Below are positions 17,392 through 25,673 of a DNA stretch of 64,000 bases, piece after piece. How positions within the stretch are numbered: position 1 is the first letter of the stretch; the number at the start of each line of letters is the position of its first letter. The position numbers and the translations under genes are program-made. The notes under the pieces were generated by a model. It was given only the letters and a program-made list of their open reading frames with translations. It had not been told where the DNA came from and ran no database searches. This DNA is from Planctomycetaceae bacterium. GTDB taxonomy: Bacteria; Planctomycetota; Phycisphaerae; SM23-33. Where the stretch lies: the NCBI GenBank assembly GCA_021371965.1, contig JAJFVE010000148.1, forward strand, positions 33,341 to 97,340, given 5' to 3'.

Positions 17392-17826
17392 TTGGCGCTA
17401 TCGCAGAAATGTCAGTACGCTCTCCAGGCGGTGCTGGAGTTGGCGGCCCGGGATGGGCAGCTGACGATCATCAGCGACATCGCGGCAGCGCGGGGTATTC
17501 CCGTGCGTTTTCTGGAGTTGATCCTCAACGAACTGCGGCAGGGCGGGGTCGTCGAGTCGCGCCGCGGGCGCTATGGCGGCTACGCCCTGGCGCTGGCGCC
17601 GGCGGACCTGACGCTCGGCCGCGTCATCCGCCTGATGGACGGTCCGCTGTGGCCGACCGCCTGCGTCGCCGCGTCGAACGGGCAGCACTGCCGCCAGTCT
17701 TGCGCGTTTGCAGCCGTCTGGGACCGCGCGCAACAGTCCATCACCGACGTGTACGACACCACGACGTTCCAGGACATCCTGACGCGCGAGCGCGCCGCGG
17801 CGTCGGTTCCGAGCTATGCGATCTAG
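17392..17826 (+). CDS. Rrf2-family transcriptional regulator
   Basis: 144 residues from TTG 17392, which has TTAGGA nine bases before it; upstream in-frame codons do not look like protein. The winged-helix domain spans residues 1-85 (LSQKCQYALQAVLELAARDG; the wing is RRGRYGGYALA). Three cysteines follow (PTACVAASNGQHCRQSC), the place where IscR/NsrR-type members bind an Fe-S cluster. It is the first gene before sulfite and APS reductase and probably senses sulfur or Fe-S status, in the way CymR or IscR do; the exact signal is unknown. A good promoter and palindrome precede it. Confidence 0.9.
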   Translation: MALSQKCQYALQAVLELAARDGQLTIISDIAAARGIPVRFLELILNELRQGGVVESRRGRYGGYALALAPADLTLGRVIRLMDGPLWPTACVAASNGQHCRQSCAFAAVWDRAQQSITDVYDTTTFQDILTRERAAASVPSYAI

Positions 17827-17878
17827 GGCTCCTATGACCTCAGCGTCCTCAGCGGCTCAAAAAAAGGAAAAGAAACTG

Positions 17879-19243
17879 ATGGAGAATGATTTCGCCAAGG
17901 ATGTATTTCCGTGCAACTCGATGGACGCTGCGCCGGCGCGGCTTCGGCTGGCCGGGCTGTACCCGCAGCGGCAGGAGGGGCTCTGGATGCAGCGCATCAA
18001 GATTCTCGGCGGGCGGCTCAGCGGGACCCAGTGGCAGTCGCTGGCGGAACTGGCCGAGCGCTTCACCCCCGACACGCCGCTGCACCTGACGACGCGGCAG
18101 GACATCGAGTTTCATAATTTGCCTGCCGCCGGCGTGCTCGAACTGCAGGCCGCGCTGGTAGCCGCCGGCTTCACCGGCGCCGGCGCCTGCGGCGACACCG
18201 TCCGCAACATCACGATCGACCCGGCCTCGGGCGCCCTGGACGACAGCGTGGACCTGGCGCCACTGGCGTGGCTAATTCGCCGCCTGCTCGAAGGCACGCA
18301 AGGCGTGGGCGAGCTGCCCCGCAAGTTCAAGATCAGTCTGTCCTCATCCGCCGCGGCCGACGCGCAGCCGTTCATCAACGATATGGGCTTCATCGCCATC
18401 AAGAACGCCGCCGGCGAGTGGGGCTTCCGCGTGATCGTGGCCGGTTCGCTCGGGGCGCTGCCGGCGACGGGCATCGAGTTCAGCGCGTTCGTCCCGGCCG
18501 CGGACGTGCTGCCGCTGACGGCCGCGGCGCTGGAACTCTTCATAGCCGAAGGCGACCGCACCAACCGCCGCAAGGCCCGTCTGCGCCACGTGCGACAGCG
18601 CCTGGGCGACGAGGCGTTCAAGAGCGCCCTGACGGAGCGGTTCAACGCCATCGCTGCAACGCGGGTGTTCGAGTGGCCGCCGATGCCGGTTGTCGCGACG
18701 GGCCTTCGCGCGCAGCTTTCGCTCTGCTTTGCCGGCGGCGACATTTCACCAGAGCAGGCGCGGGCGCTGGGCGAACTGGCCGACGAAGGCTGCCTCGTGC
18801 GGGTGGGCAATCAGCATCGCGTCGCGATCTTCGCGGCGGATCATTTCCGCCTGCTGCGCAGCCTGGGGCGCTATCAGGTTCTGGCTGCGGCGATGAATGA
18901 GCCGGCGGCCTTTATCTCCTGCCCCGGCAACCGGTGGTGCGTGCACGGGTTGACCGACACTGTTACAGCCGCGGCGGCCATTCGCGACGCATTGGGCTCG
19001 CGGCTGGCGCAGGGCACGACCGTCGGCGTTTCGGGATGCCCCAACGGCTGCAGCCACTCCGCCGTGACGGACATCGGCCTGGTCGGTGGCCGCAGCGACG
19101 GCGTCGACGCCTACACGCTCACGGTTGGCGGCGGCATGGGGCGCAGCGACCAGCTCGGTCGCCTGTTGGGGCGGAAGCTCAGCGTCGCGCAGGTGGTGGA
19201 AGAGCTTCGCCGCCACCTCGACGCGGCGGGGCAGGGCGGGTGA
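17879..19243 (+). CDS. Sirohaem/4Fe-4S sulfite (or nitrite) reductase
   Basis: 454 residues from ATG 17879, preceded by AAGGAAAA; the frame is open upstream but that segment is not conserved-looking. Two ferredoxin-like half domains alternate with sirohaem-binding domains (HLTTRQDIEFHNLP, ISLSSSAAADAQ). The cluster cysteines are visible: Cys348 and Cys354 in SCPGNRWC, Cys387 and Cys391 in SGCPNGC. The enzyme makes a six-electron reduction of sulfite to sulfide, or nitrite to ammonia. The neighbour APS reductase makes sulfite its likely substrate. It lies 52 bp after rrf2 and 10 bp before cysH, so all three form one operon. Confidence 0.9.
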   Translation: MENDFAKDVFPCNSMDAAPARLRLAGLYPQRQEGLWMQRIKILGGRLSGTQWQSLAELAERFTPDTPLHLTTRQDIEFHNLPAAGVLELQAALVAAGFTGAGACGDTVRNITIDPASGALDDSVDLAPLAWLIRRLLEGTQGVGELPRKFKISLSSSAAADAQPFINDMGFIAIKNAAGEWGFRVIVAGSLGALPATGIEFSAFVPAADVLPLTAAALELFIAEGDRTNRRKARLRHVRQRLGDEAFKSALTERFNAIAATRVFEWPPMPVVATGLRAQLSLCFAGGDISPEQARALGELADEGCLVRVGNQHRVAIFAADHFRLLRSLGRYQVLAAAMNEPAAFISCPGNRWCVHGLTDTVTAAAAIRDALGSRLAQGTTVGVSGCPNGCSHSAVTDIGLVGGRSDGVDAYTLTVGGGMGRSDQLGRLLGRKLSVAQVVEELRRHLDAAGQGG

Positions 19244-19253
19244 TGGAGGCTGT

Positions 19254-19997
19254 ATGCTTGAGACACGGATGAACATCGAGGACGTGGACCTGGCGGCCCT
19301 GGAGGCGATGGCGCCGCAGGAGCTGATCCGCTTCGCCGTGGAGAACTTCGGCCAGCGCTGCGCCATCGGCACGTCGCTGCAGAAGACCGGCGTGATCATC
19401 ATCGACATGGCCGCGGCGCTGGCGCGGCCGTACCGCGTGTTCTTCGTCGACACGCTGCACAACTTTCCCGAGACGTACGAGCTGCTCGATGAGATCGAAA
19501 AGCGCTACGCCATCGCCGTCGAGCGGTTCACCCCTGCCCAGGAGGAACTCGACTGGCTGCACAAGACCTTCGGCCAGTGGCCGCACTACCTGGCCCGCGA
19601 GCATTGCTGCCGAGTGCGCAAGGGCCGCCCGCACGAGCGGGCGATGGCCACGCTGGACGTCTGGATCTCGGGCCTGCGAAGCGACCAGAGCGACCACCGC
19701 CGCGAGCACGCCCGCAAGGCCAGCCTCGAGCCCGCGCCCAAAGGCCGCAAGGTCCTCAAGATCAATCCACTGCTGTTCTGGACGAGCGAGCAGGTGGACG
19801 AGTACACCACTGCCCACGCCCTGCCGTACAACAAGCTCTACGACTACGTCTCGCCCCTGGGCGAGCGCTACGGCGTGATCGGCTGCCCCGCCTGCCACAT
19901 CCCTGTCAAAGAAGAGTTCGGCAAACGAGCCGGCAAGTTCCCCTGGGAACACGGCAAAAAAGAATGCGGCCTCCACAAGGACGGGGAGGGGATTTAA
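19254..19997 (+). CDS. cysH: Adenylylsulfate (APS) reductase, CysH family
   Basis: 247 residues. The PP-loop nucleotide fold begins FAVENFGQRCAIGTSLQKTG. Cys118-Cys119 (HCCRVRK) and Cys211-Cys214 (GCPACHIP) supply the 4Fe-4S ligands that mark the APS-using, rather than PAPS-using, type. The catalytic cysteine is Cys238 in the C-terminal KKECGLH motif. It reduces APS to sulfite with thioredoxin, feeding the preceding sulfite reductase. GGAGG lies four bases before the ATG at 19254; ATG 19269 is an alternative. ATP sulfurylase is not in the window, so sulfate activation is encoded elsewhere. Confidence 0.95.
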   Translation: MLETRMNIEDVDLAALEAMAPQELIRFAVENFGQRCAIGTSLQKTGVIIIDMAAALARPYRVFFVDTLHNFPETYELLDEIEKRYAIAVERFTPAQEELDWLHKTFGQWPHYLAREHCCRVRKGRPHERAMATLDVWISGLRSDQSDHRREHARKASLEPAPKGRKVLKINPLLFWTSEQVDEYTTAHALPYNKLYDYVSPLGERYGVIGCPACHIPVKEEFGKRAGKFPWEHGKKECGLHKDGEGI

Positions 19998-20026
19998 CCG
20001 CGGAGGACGCAGAGGCCGCAGAGAGT
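19997..20026. repeat. 9-bp-period repeat after cysH
   Basis: CGCGGAGG, CGCAGAGG, CGCAGAGA at nine-base spacing directly after the cysH stop. The remaining spacer to 20218 has only a small hairpin CCCGCTTCAGCGGG (20189-20202) just ahead of the next ribosome site. Confidence 0.6.
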
Positions 20027-20218
20027 AAAGAGGCTATGTATGCGGTGTCCCCCGTCGCCGCAAGGCGACCCTGGAGTGCGGCGGCAGCGACGCCGCCATG
20101 GATGTTTTTCAGACGAGGCAAAGCCGTGCTGTGCCAAGACTTTTATCCTTGGCACAGAAAGACGCTCCACTCTATATTATCCCCAGCCCGCTTCAGCGGG
20201 CCTACAGGGAGACAAATC

Positions 20219-21037
20219 ATGCCAACAGACCTTCTGCAGTTCGACATTGCGGCATTCGTAAACGAGCAATGCGCTAAGCTGGGGACCAGTCCTGAAATGT
20301 TCGGGCTGATCGATCTCAAGCGGAAGGAATCGGTCTGCAAGTCGTTTCGCTTCAAATTGGCTCCGCAGGAGCGATTGTTACTGGCGGAAGAGGACTTCGC
20401 CCTCACCGACAAGGCGCTGTACTACCTGTTCGATCCGGTGCCGCTGCCGTGCATCCTGACGGCCGAGGTCGAAAGTGATGAAGGCACGCCTACGCTGAAG
20501 GTCAACGACTCTACGATCGGCTGGAACAAGACTACGCGATACGCCGGAATGCTGCTGGAGTTGGGGCGAAGAATTCGCCGCTCCTTGCTTACGCGGACGG
20601 ATGATCGCTGGCGAAAACTGATGACCGATATCAGTGATAAAAATCTTATCGACTCTGCCGCCAAGGCCACGTTTGACGGTCTTTCGGCCAAGCGAGTCAG
20701 AGAGCGCCTCGCTTCCGACGGAGCGGACGCGTGGGTGGCATCATTCATGGCCGAGTTCATGACCTCCCGACGTCGAGGCAACAATCGGCTGTGGTCTGTT
20801 CTGTCCATCGTGGGAGGACTGGCGTTGCTTGGCGTCATGATCCTGTTGATTTCGCTGTCTTTGACCGGCTCTATCAACATGAGAGGCCGAGGGGCCATCA
20901 AATTTCTGGGCGGCGGTGTAATTGCCGGAGTCGTTCTGACGATCAGCGGTATCGTGACGCTGGTAAAGAGCAAGCCCGCCGGTTCCTCGCGACAATATGC
21001 CAACGAATACACCCTTATGATCGAGGCCATTCTTTAG
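20219..21037 (+). CDS. Hypothetical protein with two C-terminal membrane helices
   Basis: 272 residues from ATG 20219 with AGGGAGA upstream. The first 190 residues are soluble and mixed alpha/beta (SFRFKLAPQERLLLAEEDFA, ALYYLFDPVPLPCILTAEVE), with a conserved-looking ELGRRIRRSLLTRTDDRW segment. Two transmembrane helices follow (LWSVLSIVGGLALLGVMILL and FLGGGVIAGVVLTISGIVTL). I recognise no family. It is 12 bp from the sulfatase gene, so they may be co-transcribed, though no functional link is apparent. Confidence 0.7.
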   Translation: MPTDLLQFDIAAFVNEQCAKLGTSPEMFGLIDLKRKESVCKSFRFKLAPQERLLLAEEDFALTDKALYYLFDPVPLPCILTAEVESDEGTPTLKVNDSTIGWNKTTRYAGMLLELGRRIRRSLLTRTDDRWRKLMTDISDKNLIDSAAKATFDGLSAKRVRERLASDGADAWVASFMAEFMTSRRRGNNRLWSVLSIVGGLALLGVMILLISLSLTGSINMRGRGAIKFLGGGVIAGVVLTISGIVTLVKSKPAGSSRQYANEYTLMIEAIL

Positions 21038-21049
21038 TAGTATCCTTCC

Positions 21050-22375
21050 ATGAAACGCCCGAACATTCTTCTCATTCAATCGGATCAGCACGCCCCGACG
21101 GCTTTGAGCTGCCGGGGGAACCCTTATCTTCGCACGCCGAATCTTGATCGGCTGGCGGCCGGGGGCGTGAGCTTTGCCAACACGTACTGCACTTCGCCGG
21201 TGTGTACGCCGGCTCGGGCGTCTATTGCCACCGGCCGCATGCCGCACGAGTTGGGCATCAACGTCAACGAGCGGGCCGTGCCGCCGGAAATTCCGACGGT
21301 GGGGCACATGGTCACGGCCGCGGGGTACAAGGCCGCATGGGCGGGCAAGTGGCATGTGCCGGAGAATTATCCCGCCCACGCCGATGAGATCCCGGGCTTC
21401 GAGAACCTGCTGTTCGACATGCCCAACGGCTGGCACCTGGGCGTGAACGTGGACGGGCCGACGGCCGACCGGGCGATCGAGTTCATCCGCGGCCCGCACG
21501 AGCGGCCGTTCCTGCTGACGGCGTCGTTCTACAATCCCCACGACATCTGCTACTGGGTGATGGACCAGGGGCACGAGACGTTCAACAAACTGTTCAATCC
21601 CGACGTGGCGGAGAAGGACCTGCCGCCGCTGCCGGCGAACTTTGAACTGCCGGACGTCGAGTCGGAGTTCGTCGAGTTCTGCCGCCATCGCGGGCACTAC
21701 GGCAACGAGATCGACTGGACGCACACCTGGGACGAGCTGCACTGGCGGCGGTACCTGTACGCGTACTACCGGTTCGTCGAGCACACGGATGCGACCATCG
21801 GCCGCGTGCTGGACGCCTTGCGCGACAGCGGCCTCGAAGACGAAACGCTGGTGATCTACACGTGCGACCACGGCGAGGGCGTCGCCACGCACCGCTGGGT
21901 CGTCAAGCTGATGCTCTACGAGAACCCCGTCAAGGTTCCGCTGATCGTGCGATGGCCGGCGGGCATCACGCGCCGCGGGCTCGACAGCGAGCATATCATC
22001 AGCGCCTTGGACGTGCCGGCCACCATCGCCGACTACGCCGGCGCGGCCCTGCCCAAAGAATGCGGCGGCGTGAGCCTGCGCGGGATCATCGAGAACCCCT
22101 CCTCGCCCGGCCGCGAGTACGCCGTGACCGAACTGCAGCCCGACCCGCAGCGGATGGAACACAAAGGCCGCCTGCTCCGCACAAAGCGGTACAAGTACAT
22201 GGCCTTTTCGCACGGTCGTAATCCAGAGATGCTCTTTGACATGCAGGCCGACCCGCTCGAAACGCGCAATCTGGCCGTGCAATCATCCGCGGCCGGCGAA
22301 CTCGTGCGCCATCGCAAGATGCTGCAGGATTGGGTCGTGCGCACCGGCGACGATTTCCGCGTAGCAGGTTCATGA
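21050..22375 (+). CDS. Sulfatase (formylglycine-dependent)
   Basis: 441 residues. The N-terminus PNILLIQSDQHAP gives the metal-binding Asp and Gln. The modification motif Cys52-Thr-Pro-Ala-Arg (PVCTPARASIATG) follows the CxPxR rule for formylglycine conversion, and GKWHVPENY carries the second conserved block. TCDHGEGVATH has the further metal-site Asp and His. No signal peptide is visible, so it may act in the cytoplasm on imported sulfated sugars, or the export signal is unusual. A maturing enzyme (anaerobic SME or FGE) must be encoded elsewhere. Planctomycetes use many sulfatases on algal polysaccharides. Confidence 0.95.
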   Translation: MKRPNILLIQSDQHAPTALSCRGNPYLRTPNLDRLAAGGVSFANTYCTSPVCTPARASIATGRMPHELGINVNERAVPPEIPTVGHMVTAAGYKAAWAGKWHVPENYPAHADEIPGFENLLFDMPNGWHLGVNVDGPTADRAIEFIRGPHERPFLLTASFYNPHDICYWVMDQGHETFNKLFNPDVAEKDLPPLPANFELPDVESEFVEFCRHRGHYGNEIDWTHTWDELHWRRYLYAYYRFVEHTDATIGRVLDALRDSGLEDETLVIYTCDHGEGVATHRWVVKLMLYENPVKVPLIVRWPAGITRRGLDSEHIISALDVPATIADYAGAALPKECGGVSLRGIIENPSSPGREYAVTELQPDPQRMEHKGRLLRTKRYKYMAFSHGRNPEMLFDMQADPLETRNLAVQSSAAGELVRHRKMLQDWVVRTGDDFRVAGS

Positions 22376-22427
22376 TTCGCCCAAAGAGAACACGAATGTC
22401 ACGAATGATATAAGGGCAGGGGGCTCT

Positions 22428-22510
22428 GGGTGCCATGGCGGCCGTTGCTCAGCCGCCATGTCCCTGATCTTGAATGCGAGCATGGCGGCTGGACAACGGC
22501 CATGGCACCC
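22428..22510. repeat. Nested inverted repeat (GCCATGGC type)
   Basis: Outer arms GGGTGCCATGG...CCGTTG and CAACGGCCATGGCACCC pair with a 3-base bulge; inner arms CAGCCGCCATG and CATGGCGGCTG pair perfectly. It lies between convergent genes and could end both transcripts. A shorter relative (GTGGCATGGG / CCCATGCCAC) is at 44331-44371. Confidence 0.7.
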
Positions 22511-22535
22511 GAGCAGGGGCGTCTTCGCCCGGAAC

Positions 22536-22710
22536 GGGCGACAGAATTTAGCCGGGGGCGTCAGCCCCCGGAAATGTTCCCCCTCACGCCAGAGCCCCGA
22601 AGGGGCGAAAGGCTTCTCCGGCTCACAAGAAACCTGTCGCCCCTCCGGGGCTCTTATCAATTGAAAGGCGGTTTCCGGGGGCTGACGCCCCCGGCTAAAT
22701 TCTGTCGCCC
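22536..22710. repeat. Large GC-rich palindromic repeat, copy Z2
   Basis: Perfect 39-bp arms at 22536-22574 and 22672-22710 enclose mirrored GCCCCGAAGGGGC-type hairpins, and each arm itself folds (CCGGGGGCGTCAGCCCCCGG). It is the better-preserved relative of the 11990 repeat. It fills the 430-bp gap 22376-22805 between convergent genes, together with the inverted repeat at 22428. Confidence 0.8.
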
Positions 22711-22805
22711 CGTCGGGGCGAAGAGCGTTCGCGGGCACAATGCTCTCCGGCGCGCCCTTGGCTGGCGTCCGCTCTGCTTTCGTTTCCTTGCCCCGGCGCG
22801 AAGAC

Positions 22806-24998
22806 TCACTTCTTCCTGATAAGCAGATAGTTGATCCGCGTCAGGCGCCCTGCTCGGAGGCGGTCGTGGCTCTTGAGGGTCAGGCGGCCGTCTTTGACCT
22901 CGACGGCCTTGGCAATCTCGCGGTGCTCGCCCTTGTTGAGCACGAGGTCTTTGCAGAACTCCACGTCGTTGGCCACGATCGTGCCGTTCTCGATCTTGCC
23001 CTCGGCGTCGCCGATGCAGACCGTCACGTCATACGTGCCGTTATCCAGCAGAATGCTCCACGTTGCCCCGGGCATGAACGCCACCTGCGTGCTCTTGAGC
23101 GGGTCCGTCCCCCTGCGCCGCGCAGCCGAGGCCGTCATATCTACGTTCCAGCCATACGCGCGGTCGCCGTGCACGCCGAACAACTCGCCGCTGTCGGCCA
23201 TGTAGCCCTCGATGGCTGCGTCCTTGGGACCGAAGTTGATCTTGATCCCGCCGCCGGCGTCGCCTGAGACGCGCGTGAGGGTCACGGTTTTTGCCGCGCC
23301 CGGGACCGGGCCCTTTTCCGTCCACGTGCGGGCGGTCAAGACGGTGGTGGCCTTGAGCGTCAGCGGCTTGTCATAGATCGCCGACGCCGCGGTGGGCTGC
23401 GAACCATCCAGCGTGTGACGGATGACGGCGCCCTTGAGCAGCGGGCGCAACTCGACGGAGCCCTGGCCGACGAAGACCGTGCGGCCGACCTGGCCGTCCA
23501 CGATGATCTGCGCGGCATAAAGCTCTTGCCGCAGCGAATCGACCGCCGCCTTCAGGCGCGCCAGGATATCGGCGCTCTGCTGCGAGAGACCGGTCTTGCC
23601 TTCGACGGGTCCCATGACACCCTGGATCTTCTCTATGGTCTTGGCTGCCTGTGTTTCGACGGATTGGAAGTCCGCCAGCGTTGCTTGTCCGGCGAGGGCC
23701 TTTTGCCGCTGCTCGCTGCAGGCGGCCACGATCTGGAGATACAGGTCCTTCGTACCGCTGTGCAGCACCTTGTCGAGATCCGGTGGGTCCAGGCGGATCA
23801 GTCGGCCGTCGCCGGCCTTGAGACCTTCCATCGCGACCGTCCAGGCCGGTTGAATGATGCGCACGCTGTTGGCCGCGGCGCCGGGGGGCGGCAGGATCTC
23901 TACCACGTTAGCGCCCGGGCCAAAAGTGAGGTGCGCGGTGCGGGCGGGCGCTTCGGGGTTGCGGGTGAAATTCGTGCGCTTGTCGACGACCATCACGTAG
24001 GCGGGCTTGCTCTTGCCGGCCTTGAAGTTCTCGTAGCCGCCTTCGACGACCAGCACTCCGGCCAGCAGCGAATCGTCCATGCTCTCGATGAGTTTGCCGG
24101 GGCCCACGTCGAGAGCGCCGTAGGGTTTGTCGCCGCCGCCGGCGGTGTGATACACGCCGATGCTGCGGCAGCCGAAGACGTGCTTGCCAACGACCTGGTT
24201 GATGTACGCGCCGACCTCGGCGTTGGTCCGGTAGACGTTGCCGGTCTTGGGGTTCCACTGCGGGCGCTTGCCGGAGGCGGAATAGGCGAAGGACATCACG
24301 CCCGAGGCCCCGTACGCTACGGCCGCATAGTTCTGGAAGCGGATCTCGCTGTCGGCGACGGATTCGCGTTCGGCCAGGGCGGCGTAGATCGGCCAGAAGG
24401 TCATGTTGAGCTTGTTGGCGTTGAGGCGGTCGCCCTCGAGCGAGTTGCAGTAATTCATGCGCTTGATGTGGTCGGGCCCTTTGTTGTTATAGCCGAAGGC
24501 GTAATTCTGCGTGCTCAGCACGGGCATGGGCGTGCGGGCCTGGTGGCCGGGGTTGGGGTTCTCGGCCAGGTACGCGATGAGCGTCGGGTGGGCTTCCTTG
24601 AGCCAGCCGGCGCACGCCAGGGTCTGCCGCGGAAGGCCCGAGGCGTTGTCCCAGAGGTTGAACCCGATCACGGATGGGTGCTTGAAAACCTTGTCGCCCA
24701 GGGCCTGGAGCTTGGGCAGGTCGTACCAGATGGCCGCGACCATGATCTTCATGTCGTTGGCCTTGGCGTTGTCGAGCCCGCCGGCGCCGTCCATGAGGAC
24801 GTTGAACCCGGCCGCCTTGGCGGTGGCGTAGAACTCGCTGCTGTAGTCATGCCCGGTGCGGTAATGGAAGCCCACCATCGCCCACTCCCGCAGCGAAAAC
24901 CGCTTCATGCAATCCAGAGGCGGATGAAGGGGTTCATAGGCCCCAGCAGGAAGAGCGAAAAATCCAACCAGCAACGCCAACAATGCCGTGCGAATCAT
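22806..24998 (-). CDS. Secreted GH-like protein with chitobiase-C and malectin-like domains
   Basis: 730 residues from ATG 24998, with CAGGAG seven bases upstream and a signal peptide (MIRTALLALLVGFFALPAGA). The catalytic-like domain to about residue 280 looks like a TIM barrel (FYATAKAAGFNVLMDGAGG, HPSVIGFNLWDNASGLP). It is followed by a beta domain resembling that of the protein at 6342-7712, a helical segment, and a chitobiase C-terminal-like repeat (GAVIRHTLDGSQPTAA). A malectin-like carbohydrate-binding domain ends the protein (FMPGATWSILLDNGTYDVTV). The family could not be named. It is probably a surface or periplasmic glycan-degrading enzyme. Confidence 0.75.
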   Translation of the reverse strand: MIRTALLALLVGFFALPAGAYEPLHPPLDCMKRFSLREWAMVGFHYRTGHDYSSEFYATAKAAGFNVLMDGAGGLDNAKANDMKIMVAAIWYDLPKLQALGDKVFKHPSVIGFNLWDNASGLPRQTLACAGWLKEAHPTLIAYLAENPNPGHQARTPMPVLSTQNYAFGYNNKGPDHIKRMNYCNSLEGDRLNANKLNMTFWPIYAALAERESVADSEIRFQNYAAVAYGASGVMSFAYSASGKRPQWNPKTGNVYRTNAEVGAYINQVVGKHVFGCRSIGVYHTAGGGDKPYGALDVGPGKLIESMDDSLLAGVLVVEGGYENFKAGKSKPAYVMVVDKRTNFTRNPEAPARTAHLTFGPGANVVEILPPPGAAANSVRIIQPAWTVAMEGLKAGDGRLIRLDPPDLDKVLHSGTKDLYLQIVAACSEQRQKALAGQATLADFQSVETQAAKTIEKIQGVMGPVEGKTGLSQQSADILARLKAAVDSLRQELYAAQIIVDGQVGRTVFVGQGSVELRPLLKGAVIRHTLDGSQPTAASAIYDKPLTLKATTVLTARTWTEKGPVPGAAKTVTLTRVSGDAGGGIKINFGPKDAAIEGYMADSGELFGVHGDRAYGWNVDMTASAARRRGTDPLKSTQVAFMPGATWSILLDNGTYDVTVCIGDAEGKIENGTIVANDVEFCKDLVLNKGEHREIAKAVEVKDGRLTLKSHDRLRAGRLTRINYLLIRKK

Positions 24999-25077
24999 GA
25001 GCGACTCCTGAGAAGTTTCCATAAACGGAACACTTCTTCCTAGCTGGGGTGTCGCCCGCTATGGGTGGAACAAGAAC

Positions 25078-25368
25078 CTACTTCCTGCCGTGCCAGTAGC
25101 CGGGCTTTCGGTGCAAGTGCATTACTGCCAGAACTTTCACATGCTGCGGGTGAATATGATAGATGATGCCGTAGGGGAAATGAGTGATCCGGCAACGCCG
25201 AGTGCGATGGCCCAACAAGGGCCAAGCGAGAGGGTTTGTCAATATGCGGTCAACGGTCTGGCGCGATTCCCATGCAAACTCGAATCCAAGTCCCGGCGCC
25301 TGCTGATTGTAATAATCAATTGCTTCGTTCAGTTCCTTTTCCGCAGCCGGATGGAATTCGACATGCAC
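25078..25368 (-). CDS. ParE/RelE-family toxin
   Basis: 96 residues, the family's usual size. The N-terminus VEFHPAAEKELNEAIDYYN is the typical ParE helix pair, and RCRITHFPYGIIYHI followed by VLAVMHLHRKPGYW is the standard beta-strand core ending in the conserved His-Arg-Lys/Pro region. ParE toxins poison DNA gyrase, RelE toxins cut mRNA; the sequence fits ParE better. It starts five bases after the antitoxin stop, so the two are co-expressed. Confidence 0.9.
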   Translation of the reverse strand: MHVEFHPAAEKELNEAIDYYNQQAPGLGFEFAWESRQTVDRILTNPLAWPLLGHRTRRCRITHFPYGIIYHIHPQHVKVLAVMHLHRKPGYWHGRK

Positions 25369-25373
25369 GGCGC

Positions 25374-25595
25374 TTACCTTTTCTGGTCAATCTTGCGGAA
25401 GACTTCTTCTGCAGGAATCCCTTTCACCTGTCCGCTGTCCATCTCGTCGATGCGTCTCTCCGCTTCTTCAGCCCATGCAGCATCTATCTCGTCACCCCCG
25501 GGCCTGTCGAAGCTGGACAGAAGGGCCTCAATCAGTGCTGCCCGCTCGATGGGGGGGAGGTGCAATGCTCGCTCTTTGATTTCCTGTGCGGTCAT
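25374..25595 (-). CDS. Addiction-module antitoxin (Unstab_antitox type)
   Basis: 73 residues from ATG 25595, chosen because GGAG lies nine bases upstream and because the family usually begins near this point; ATG 25622 and TTG 25658 extend the frame. The family features are LPPIERAALIEALLSSFD, DAAWAEEAERRIDEMDSG and KGIPAEEVFRKI. These short proteins pair with ParE toxins and are rapidly degraded when expression stops. The gene lies upstream of the toxin in the normal antitoxin-first order. Confidence 0.88.
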   Translation of the reverse strand: MTAQEIKERALHLPPIERAALIEALLSSFDRPGGDEIDAAWAEEAERRIDEMDSGQVKGIPAEEVFRKIDQKR

Positions 25596-25673
25596 GGGCT
25601 TAGGCTCCAACTTCAACTTCATTTTACCGCAGGCAAAGATGGTTGGCAATTTGTTCAACGCCTTACGGCGTCA

